The position numbers were made by a program, and so were the translations under genes. Below the pieces are notes generated by a model. The model saw only the letters and a program-made list of their open reading frames with translations, made no database searches and had not been told where the DNA came from. From Cupriavidus sp. (lineage in GTDB: Bacteria > Pseudomonadota > Gammaproteobacteria > Burkholderiales > Burkholderiaceae): a stretch of 19,996 nucleotides of DNA. Positions 14,832 through 19,996 of the stretch are shown one piece after another. Every line of letters begins with the position of its first letter. Position 1 is the stretch's first letter. Location: NCBI GenBank assembly GCA_013362725.1, contig JABFVP010000157.1:1-19996 (forward strand), given 5' to 3'.

Positions 14832-15698
14832 TCACCAGTTGCCAGACGCGCCGCCGCCGTCGAAACCGCCGCCGCCGCCACCACCAAAGCCACCGCCGCT
14901 GTCACCGCCTCCGCCGAAGCCGCCGCCCCAGCCGCCGCTGCGCCGGCCCCAGTCCTGCCCCATGGTGTAGCCGCCCAGGCCGCCGAGGCCGCCGGCGATC
15001 ACGTCGCGGCCGCGCCGCGTGGTGACGATCTGCGGCCCGCGCCGGCGCAGCATGGCGCTCAGGAAGAAGAACACGATGATCGCCAGCGGCAGCAGCGCCG
15101 GCAGCCATTGGTCCAGTGCCGATGCCTGCTGAGCCTTGCGCTGCGGCGCCGCCAGGCCTTCCTTGTCGATGGTGGCCTGGATCGCCGAGATGCCCGCGGC
15201 CAGCCCGCCGTAGAAATCGTTCTGGCGGAAGTGGGGCGCCATCACGTCCTGCAGGATGCGCTTGGACATGGCGTCGGTCAGCGAGCCCTGCACGCCCCGG
15301 CCTACCTCCAGCCGCATCTTGCGCAGGCCGGGCGGGTTGTCCTTGGCGATCAGCACGATCACGCCATCGTCGATGCCCTTGCGCCCGGCGCGCCATGCGT
15401 CCGCCACGCGGATGCTGTAGGCGTCGATCGGCTCCGGCTCGGTGGTCGGCACCATCAGCACGAAGATCTGGCTGCCGCGCTGCTGCTCGTATTCCGCCAG
15501 CACGTTTTCCAGCGCGCCGCGCTGTTGCGGCGTCAGCGTGCCGGTCAGGTCGGTGACGCGCTGGGTCAGCGGCGGCACCGCGACGAAGCCGTCGGCGGCC
15601 AGCGCCGGGCCGGCGAGCAAGGCCGCCAGCCACAGCAGCGCGGCGGCCAGCCAGCTTTGCCGGGACAAGCATCGCCTTGGGTGGCGCATCGCTGTCAT
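14832..15698 (-). CDS. YgcG-like TPM-domain membrane protein with Gly-rich tail
   Basis: A 288-residue exported protein. A signal peptide (Arg-rich start, hydrophobic 16-30, ALA-A cleavage near 34-35) is followed by a TPM domain (about 42-165: VTDLTGTLTPQQRGALENVL, GSQIFVLMVPTTEPEPIDAYS, GIDDGVIVLIAKDN, RLEVGRGVQGSLTDA). One membrane helix lies at about 201-218. The tail after residue 233 is glycine-rich with interspersed Trp, Phe and Asp. This is the YgcG layout, usually next to lemA. The start ATG at 15698 lies 4 bases after the lemA stop; an ATG three codons later has a slightly better ribosome site. The TPM domain should face the periplasm. The glycine tail is encoded by the GGC/GCC-rich run at 14853-14944. 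Confidence 0.9.
   Translation of the reverse strand: MTAMRHPRRCLSRQSWLAAALLWLAALLAGPALAADGFVAVPPLTQRVTDLTGTLTPQQRGALENVLAEYEQQRGSQIFVLMVPTTEPEPIDAYSIRVADAWRAGRKGIDDGVIVLIAKDNPPGLRKMRLEVGRGVQGSLTDAMSKRILQDVMAPHFRQNDFYGGLAAGISAIQATIDKEGLAAPQRKAQQASALDQWLPALLPLAIIVFFFLSAMLRRRGPQIVTTRRGRDVIAGGLGGLGGYTMGQDWGRRSGGWGGGFGGGGDSGGGFGGGGGGGFDGGGASGNW
14853..14944. repeat. low-complexity Gly-codon run in the YgcG-like gene
   Basis: Plus-strand GCC/CCA/CCG triplets encode, on the minus strand, the Gly-rich tail of the YgcG-like protein. The imperfect triplet repeats could vary in length by slippage. Confidence 0.7.
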
Positions 15699-15702
15699 CC
15701 CG

Positions 15703-16203
15703 TCAGAACTTGACCGCTGGCGGCGTGGAGATGGCCTTCTCGTTTTCCACGGTGAACGAAGGCTTGACCGGGTACTTGAAGATCATCGCCGTCAGGTTGG
15801 TCGGGAAGCTGCGCGCCAGCACGTTGTACTGCTGCACGGCGGCGATATAGCGCTGGCGTGCCACGGTGATGCGGTTCTCGGTGCCATCAAGCTGCGATTG
15901 CAGGTCGCGGAACGAGACCTGGATGCTGGTGGCGGCGGCGCGCGCCCTGGTCTCGGCTTCGAGCGTCTCGCGCTCGTGCGAGGCGTAGCCCTTGACGGTG
16001 TTGACCAGGTTGGGGATCAGGTCGGCGCGGCGCTGGTACTGGTTGATGACTTCGCCCCAGGCCGCCTTGACCGCCTCGTCCTTGGTCTGGAAGTCGTTGT
16101 AGCCGCACGCCGACAGCAGGCTGGCCATGATCGCCAGCACCAGCCAGCGCAACGCGGACAGCGGCGAGCGGGTGGACAGCGAAGGGGACGAGGATGCGCG
16201 CAT
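15703..16203 (-). CDS. LemA-family lipoprotein
   Basis: A 166-residue LemA protein with a long antiparallel helical body. The N-terminus carries a hydrophobic segment ending in the lipobox LLSAC (29-33), so Cys33 should be lipidated and the protein anchored in a membrane facing the periplasm. The family hallmark QYQRRADLIPNLVNTVKGYA occupies 55-74, with further helices over 76-130 and the conserved RSFPTNLTA-x5-P stretch. The ATG at 16203 has GGAG six bases upstream; the open frame extends 25 codons further but without a ribosome site. It is the first gene of the LemA/TPM unit, with the next start 4 bases after its stop. The biochemical role of LemA is not established. Confidence 0.93.
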   Translation of the reverse strand: MRASSSPSLSTRSPLSALRWLVLAIMASLLSACGYNDFQTKDEAVKAAWGEVINQYQRRADLIPNLVNTVKGYASHERETLEAETRARAAATSIQVSFRDLQSQLDGTENRITVARQRYIAAVQQYNVLARSFPTNLTAMIFKYPVKPSFTVENEKAISTPPAVKF

Positions 16204-16304
16204 CGGAGGCTCCGGCGATTGGACGAACTCCAAGTGTAGCGCACCGCCCTTGGCCTCACGCGCGGGCCGCCGGCGCAACCTTGCGCCGGGCGGCGAGCGT
16301 GGCC

Positions 16305-17597
16305 TCAGGCCGCCGCGAAGGCCTTGCGCGCGGCGTCGAAGGTGGCGTCCAGGATGGCGTCGTCGTGCTGCGCGGAGACAAAGCCGGCTTCGAACGCCGA
16401 CGGCGCCAGATAGACGCCGTGATCCAGCATGGCATGGAAGAAGCGGTTGAAGCGGGCGGTGTCGCTCTGCGTGACTTCGGCGAAGCTGCCAGGCACGCCG
16501 TCGCGGAAATACAGCCCGAACATGCCGCCGACCGCATCCGCGGCGAACGGCACGCCCGCGGCCCGGGCGGCTTCGGCCAGGCCGTCGGCCAGCTTGCGCG
16601 TCTGCGCGGCCAGGCGGTCATAGAAGCCGGGCGCCTGGATCAGCTTGAGCGTGGTCAGGCCGGCCGCCACCGCCAGGGGGTTGCCCGACAGCGTGCCGGC
16701 CTGGTACACGCCGCCCAGCGGCGCCAGGCTGGCCATGATGTCGCGCCGTCCGCCGAACGCCGCCGCCGGCATGCCGCCGCCGATGACCTTGCCCAGGCAG
16801 GTCATGTCGGGGCGGATGCCGTAGTGCGCCTGCGCGCCGCCCAGCGCCACGCGGAAGCCGGTCATGACTTCGTCGAAGATCAGCACCGCGCCGTCGCGGC
16901 TGCACAGTTCGCGCATGGCCTGCAGGAAGGCAGCGCTGGCGCGCACCAGGTTCATGTTGCCGGCCACCGGCTCGACGATCACCGCGGCGATCTCGCCCGC
17001 ATGCTTGGCGAAGGCCTGTTCCAGCTGCTCGACGTTGTTGTACTCCAGCACCATGGTGTGGCGCGTCACGTCGGCCGGCACGCCGGCCGACGACGGCGCG
17101 TTGCGCGTGGTGTCGGCAAAGGTCAGCAGGCCGGAACCGGCCTTGACCAGCAGGCTGTCGGCGTGTCCGTGGTAGCAGCCTTCGAACTTGATGATCAGGT
17201 CGCGGCCGGTGAAGCCGCGCGCCAGGCGCAGCGCGCTCATGGTGGCTTCGGTGCCGGAAGAGACCAGGCGCACCTGCTCGATCGACGGCACCAGCTTGCA
17301 GATTTCCTCGGCCATGGTGATCTCGGCCTCGGTCGGGGCGCCGAACGAGAAGCTGTGCGCGGCGGTTTGCTGGACCGCGCGCACCACTTCGGGATGGGCA
17401 TGGCCGACGATCATCGGGCCCCACGAGCCGATGTAGTCGATATAGCGCTGGCCGTCCGCGTCCCACATATACGGCCCCTCGGCGCGCGTGATGAAGCGCG
17501 GCGTGCCGCCCACCGAACGGAAGGCGCGCACGGGCGAATTGACGCCCCCGGGAATGGTCTGCTGGGCGCGGTCGAAAAGCTGCTGATTACGGGACAT
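16305..17597 (-). CDS. hemL: glutamate-1-semialdehyde 2,1-aminomutase
   Basis: A cytoplasmic PLP enzyme converting glutamate-1-semialdehyde to 5-aminolevulinate, the second step of the C5 route to heme and other tetrapyrroles. At 430 residues it matches the family's usual length (about 425-430). Seen in the sequence: the N-terminal ARQTIPGGVNSPVRAF-like opening, RYIDYIGSWGPMIVGHAHP (51-69), SSGTEATMSALRLAR (113-127), CYHGHADSLL (141-150), FDEVMTGFR (241-249), and the PLP-binding lysine Lys270 in CLGKVIGGGMP. The ATG at 17597 fits the family start (MSRNQQLFDRA), but no purine-rich ribosome site is visible before it. It is divergent from the rubredoxin gene across a 241-base region with 11-base-phased repeats. 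Identification is certain. Confidence 0.98.
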   Translation of the reverse strand: MSRNQQLFDRAQQTIPGGVNSPVRAFRSVGGTPRFITRAEGPYMWDADGQRYIDYIGSWGPMIVGHAHPEVVRAVQQTAAHSFSFGAPTEAEITMAEEICKLVPSIEQVRLVSSGTEATMSALRLARGFTGRDLIIKFEGCYHGHADSLLVKAGSGLLTFADTTRNAPSSAGVPADVTRHTMVLEYNNVEQLEQAFAKHAGEIAAVIVEPVAGNMNLVRASAAFLQAMRELCSRDGAVLIFDEVMTGFRVALGGAQAHYGIRPDMTCLGKVIGGGMPAAAFGGRRDIMASLAPLGGVYQAGTLSGNPLAVAAGLTTLKLIQAPGFYDRLAAQTRKLADGLAEAARAAGVPFAADAVGGMFGLYFRDGVPGSFAEVTQSDTARFNRFFHAMLDHGVYLAPSAFEAGFVSAQHDDAILDATFDAARKAFAAA

Positions 17598-17838
17598 GGC
17601 GTTGAGGTGAGGACAGGACTGCAGGGATCGTGCTCGGCGGGCCCGGGCCCGGGCGTTGACATGCGGCAAAAACAGCGGAAGTTCGCTGCAATTGCCCGTC
17701 AATCCTGCGCTAACAAGGCGCTAACGGGGGCGAACACGGCGGAACTGGTCCGATTCCGGACCTCGCGCGGCTGGCGCCGGCGGCACGGTTTCGGTACCAT
17801 CTGCGCTGGATTTTAATGGAGAGTGGCCAGAGCCTGTT
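17598..17838. promoter_or_regulatory. hemL-rubredoxin divergent intergenic region with phased direct repeat
   Basis: GCGCTAAC occurs at 17707-17714 and again at 17718-17725, exactly 11 bases apart, about one DNA turn. A GGGCCC/CCCGGG-rich block lies near 17640-17655, and a -10-like TTTAAT at 17812-17817 faces the rubredoxin gene without a clear -35 element. The phased repeats could bind a regulator serving one or both genes. Confidence 0.4.
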
Positions 17839-18009
17839 ATGGAATACAAGACTTGGATGTGCCTGATCTGCGGCTGGATCTACGACGAAGCCGCCGGCGC
17901 GCCGGAAGACGGCATCGCCCCCGGCACCCGCTGGGAAGACGTCCCGATCAACTGGACCTGCCCGGAATGCGGCGCGCGCAAGGAAGATTTCGAAATGGTC
18001 GCGATCTGA
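17839..18009 (+). CDS. rubredoxin
   Basis: A 56-residue one-iron electron carrier of the cytoplasm. Both metal-binding knuckles are present, CLIC-G (Cys8, Cys11) and CPECG (Cys41, Cys44), with the conserved aromatic and loop residues WIYDEAAG, PEDGIAPGTRWEDVP and the ending DFEMV. Length and spacing are standard for rubredoxin, so it should bind Fe(Cys)4. The ATG at 17839 gives the family's usual start; a GGAG lies rather far upstream (about 16 bases), with a weaker AGAG nearer. In beta-proteobacteria a rubredoxin gene commonly precedes the pilG-pilH-pilI genes, as here. Its redox partner is not identifiable from this window. Confidence 0.95.
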   Translation: MEYKTWMCLICGWIYDEAAGAPEDGIAPGTRWEDVPINWTCPECGARKEDFEMVAI

Positions 18010-18346
18010 GCGGCCACTATCTGGAAGAACAACGACACGGCTGGCGCGCCCGTCGCGCCGATGCGACAGAACGCCGCCGGGGGCTGGCCCCACCGGATTG
18101 ACGGCCCCCCGCCGTCTTGTCACACTCTGTTGCAAAAATGACTGGCTGTCCCTCCGCCTGAGCGGGGAGGACGGCGGGCAGATGCGGGATCACGCATCGC
18201 CGCTGCCGGGCTCAGCCCGGCCTTGGAAGGGAAATAAAAAGAATGTTCGGGGGTCCGTCGGGGCGCGCATGGGTCGCGCTGCTCCGCACGGGTGTTCTCT
18301 GGTGCTTGCCGGCGCTCCGCCAGGAGTTGCTGGTCGCGGGAACAAC
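18010..18346. other. gap between rubredoxin and pilG, with hairpins
   Basis: Holds a possible terminator (18100-18120), a perfect inverted repeat CCGGGC-TCA-GCCCGG at 18206-18220 not followed by T residues, and the ribosome site of pilG. A 40-codon open frame starting at the ATG at 18243 ends at 18365, overlapping the pilG start. It resembles no family and may be chance. No strong promoter is seen. Confidence 0.5.
18100..18120 (+). terminator. weak intrinsic terminator after rubredoxin
   Basis: GACGGC-CCCCC-GCCGTC makes a perfect 6-base GC-rich stem followed by TTGT, 90 bases after the rubredoxin stop. The short, broken T-run makes it a weak candidate. Confidence 0.4.
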
Positions 18347-18874
18347 ATGCGGGTCGCTCATCTAGAAGAAAACCAGCGGGTCAATACCGCCGGCGCCAAG
18401 GGTCTGGCGCCTGGCATTCCTGTTCCGGCTACCGCGCCGGACATCAAGCCGGATCTCACGTCCGCGATTGCTCCACCGCCGCGCCGCAAGGTGCTGGTCA
18501 TCGACGATTCCAGCACCATCCGCCGTACCGCGGAAATCTTCCTGGCACAGGCCGGGTATCAGGTGATGCTGGCCGAGGACGGCTTCGAGGCGCTGGCCAA
18601 GGTGGGCGAGCTGCACCCCGACCTGGTCTTCTGCGACATCCTGATGCCCCGGCTCGATGGCTACCAGACCTGTTCGCTGATCAAGAAGAGCCCGCGTTTC
18701 CACGCTATCCCCGTGATCATGCTGTCCTCGCGCGACGGCGTGTTCGACCGCTCGCGCGGCCGCCTGGTCGGCGCGCATGACCACCTGGCCAAGCCATTTA
18801 CCCGCGACGCGCTGCTGCAGGCCGTGCAGGCCTGCCTGCCATGCCAGCCCGCGGGCGAGGCGTTGCCCGCCTGA
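18347..18874 (+). CDS. pilG: twitching motility response regulator PilG
   Basis: Single-domain CheY-like receiver of the Pil-Chp chemosensory system that controls type IV pilus extension. The receiver begins near residue 48 (KVLVIDDSSTIRRTAEIFLAQAG). It has the acidic pair Asp53/Asp54, phospho-acceptor Asp97 in FCDILMPRLDGYQTC, Ser127 in IMLSSRDG and Lys149 in HLAKPFT. The LMPRLDGYQTC and DGVFDR-x3-R-VGA features match PilG rather than PilH. With the ATG at 18347 (CGGGAA five bases upstream) the protein is 175 residues, giving a Pro/Ala-rich leader of about 47 residues that typical PilG proteins (about 130-135) lack. The true start may be internal, although no better ATG exists before the receiver. 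It is followed by pilH after 38 bases. Confidence 0.9.
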   Translation: MRVAHLEENQRVNTAGAKGLAPGIPVPATAPDIKPDLTSAIAPPPRRKVLVIDDSSTIRRTAEIFLAQAGYQVMLAEDGFEALAKVGELHPDLVFCDILMPRLDGYQTCSLIKKSPRFHAIPVIMLSSRDGVFDRSRGRLVGAHDHLAKPFTRDALLQAVQACLPCQPAGEALPA

Positions 18875-18912
18875 ACCGCGGGCACGCCGTGTACGAATCG
18901 AAGGAAAACCTC

Positions 18913-19284
18913 ATGACCGCCATTCACAAGATCCTGATCGTCGACGACTCCCCGACCGAAGCCCTGTTCATGTCCGACCTGCTCGGCAAGCGCGGCTTCA
19001 AGGTCGCGGTCGCCAGCAACAGCGAACAGGCCTTCGCCCGCCTGCAGGCCGAAGCCTTCGACCTGATCCTGATGGACGTGGTGATGCCCGGCCAGAACGG
19101 CTACCAGGCCACCCGCGCGATCAAGCGCGACGACCGCTTCAAGGACATCCCCGTGATCATGTGCACCAGCAAGGGCCTGGACACCGACCGCATCTGGGGC
19201 ATGCGCCAGGGCGCGTCGGACTACATCGTCAAGCCGGTCGACGGCGAAGAGCTGCTGGGCAAGATCGCCGCGCTGGCGCACTAA
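18913..19284 (+). CDS. pilH: twitching motility response regulator PilH
   Basis: Second CheY-like receiver of the Pil-Chp system, in known systems associated with pilus retraction control and acting as a phosphate partner or sink for the ChpA kinase. The 123-residue protein is a bare receiver: KILIVDDSPTEALFMSDLL with Asp11/Asp12, phospho-acceptor Asp55 in ILMDVVMPGQNGYQATRAI, Thr85 in IMCTSKG, and Lys107 in DYIVKPVD. The length matches PilH (about 121). The ATG at 18913 has an AAGGAAAA ribosome site. It lies between pilG and pilI on the same strand, with short spacers of 38 and 54 bases, so one operon is expected. Confidence 0.94.
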   Translation: MTAIHKILIVDDSPTEALFMSDLLGKRGFKVAVASNSEQAFARLQAEAFDLILMDVVMPGQNGYQATRAIKRDDRFKDIPVIMCTSKGLDTDRIWGMRQGASDYIVKPVDGEELLGKIAALAH

Positions 19285-19338
19285 TACAGCCAGCGCCGGC
19301 CGCACGGCACACCACTGCCACCTGTTCCGGGGACCGCC

Positions 19339-19902
19339 ATGAACGCGCCACGCCAAGACCTCCGCGCCCGCCACACCCGCCTGCAGGACTACCAGGCCAT
19401 GCTGGCCCGGCGCCTGCGCGAGGCGCGCAGCCTGCCGGCCGCCGACAGCTACCTGGCACTGCAGGTGGGCGCGCGCCACTGGCTGCTGCCGCTGGCCGAT
19501 GCCGGCGAGGTGCTGGATCTGCGCCAGCCCAGCCCGGTGCCGCTGACGCAGCCGTGGTACAGCGGCCTGGTCAACGCGCGCGGCAGCCTGCTGGGGGTGA
19601 TCGATTTCAGCCTGTTCTGCGGCGGCGCGCCGACGCCGCTGCAGCCGGGCAGCAAGATCGTGGTGCTGTCGCGCGACGCCGAGCGCGCCTGCGCGATCCT
19701 GGCCACGCGCGTGGCCGGCCTGCGCCATGCCGCCGACCTGGGTTTGCCGCACGGCGACGCCGCTGCTGCCGGACCCGAGCCGGCAGCGGCCTGGGAAGGG
19801 CAGCGCTATGCCGACCGCGACGGGCGCGACTGGCAGGTGCTCGACGTACGCGCGCTGCTGGACGCGCCCGCCTTCCTGCAAGCTGGCCGGGCAGCCGCCT
19901 GA
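19339..19902 (+). CDS. pilI: CheW-like adaptor PilI of the Pil-Chp system
   Basis: CheW-domain adaptor that would couple the PilJ receptor to the ChpA kinase at the cell pole. The 187-residue protein has an N-terminal helical lead (RHTRLQDYQAMLARRLREA) typical of PilI. The CheW domain then runs from about residue 37: SYLALQVGARHWLLPLADAGEVLDL, PWYSGLVNARGSLLGVIDFSLFCG with the conserved Asn-x-Arg-Gly, KIVVLSRDAERACAILATRVAGLR, and a final DWQVLDVRALL. The ATG at 19339 has GGGGA six bases upstream. An insert rich in Ala/Gly/Pro (about 136-152) separates the last strands. The next gene expected is pilJ, but only 94 bases remain and no start of it is certain. Confidence 0.92.
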   Translation: MNAPRQDLRARHTRLQDYQAMLARRLREARSLPAADSYLALQVGARHWLLPLADAGEVLDLRQPSPVPLTQPWYSGLVNARGSLLGVIDFSLFCGGAPTPLQPGSKIVVLSRDAERACAILATRVAGLRHAADLGLPHGDAAAAGPEPAAAWEGQRYADRDGRDWQVLDVRALLDAPAFLQAGRAAA

Positions 19903-19944
19903 CGCGCGCGGGCCGGGCACGCCAGGCACGGACAATGCTGGCGC

Positions 19945-19960
19945 GCAGGCCTTGGCCTGC
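19945..19960. other. small hairpin downstream of pilI
   Basis: GCAGGC-CTTG-GCCTGC makes a perfect 6-base stem with a 4-base loop between pilI and the expected pilJ. No T-run follows, so it may modulate mRNA stability rather than terminate. Confidence 0.3.
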
Positions 19961-19996
19961 CGCACCCGGCACGAGCCGCCGGGGATGACAACGATA

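Noticed and set aside
14826..15713. 295-codon open frame on plus over the YgcG-like gene
   Set aside because: Ala/His/Arg-rich shadow of the Gly-rich and TPM coding sequence on the other strand.
17655..17685. TTGACA near hemL as a promoter -35 element
   Set aside because: No -10-like sequence at 16-18 bases downstream on that strand.
16194..17816. 540-codon open frame on plus across hemL
   Set aside because: It is antisense to a certain hemL and reads as a His/Arg/Ala/Gly-rich shadow with no family resemblance.
18098..18346. Upstream extension of the pilG frame from TTG 18098
   Set aside because: It would cross a likely terminator hairpin and has no protein-like composition. The ATG at 18347 is better placed.

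Overview
The window looks like chromosomal DNA of a high-GC beta-proteobacterium of the Burkholderiaceae, most likely Cupriavidus or Ralstonia. The main support is the right-hand block hemL / rubredoxin / pilG-pilH-pilI with strongly GC-ending codons, and the lineage-typical sigma-54, LysR, LemA and TPM genes around it. This assignment rests on gene content and order recalled from the families; no search was run. I see no rRNA, tRNA, CRISPR array, transposase or integrase.

Layout. (1) 1-169, minus: the 5' part of a Flp-type pilin, cut by the window edge. (2) 170-1370: a long stretch with no convincing gene, rich in short palindromes. (3) 1371-6295: a cell-surface glycan island. A GT87-type polyprenyl-phosphate-sugar glycosyltransferase and a GtrB-like GT2 glycosyltransferase run on plus. 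They converge on a minus-strand unit made of a VpsR-like sigma-54 activator, a SAM methyltransferase and a GtrA flippase-like protein. (4) 6296-7415: a second long non-coding stretch. (5) 7416-13414: a LysR regulator on minus, then a two-gene plus unit (PAP2-family membrane phosphatase and a membrane-fused spermidine-synthase-like protein), then an MFS transporter on plus. A 21-bp AT-rich sequence with one mismatch occurs both at the lysR start and just upstream of the MFS gene. The two-gene unit lies between the copies, which suggests either a shared LysR operator or a cassette inserted between a formerly divergent lysR-MFS pair. (6) 13484-16203, minus: an isoprenylcysteine-methyltransferase-like membrane protein and a LemA / TPM-Gly-rich (YgcG-like) / TPM operon. 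(7) 16305-17597, minus: hemL, divergent from rubredoxin at 17839. (8) 18347-19902, plus: the start of the Pil-Chp twitching-motility chemosensory operon (pilG, pilH, pilI); pilJ would be expected just past the edge.

How the parts fit. GtrB-like, GtrA-like and GT87 proteins are the components expected for moving sugars through lipid-linked donors to the outer face of the inner membrane, and a c-di-GMP/biofilm-type sigma-54 regulator beside them suggests surface polysaccharide control. PilG and PilH are the two receivers and PilI the CheW adaptor of the type IV pilus signalling array. HemL supplies 5-aminolevulinate for tetrapyrroles; rubredoxin is a small electron carrier. The least understood part is the PAP2 plus spermidine-synthase-like pair, whose synthase domain lacks the usual catalytic acidic residues.
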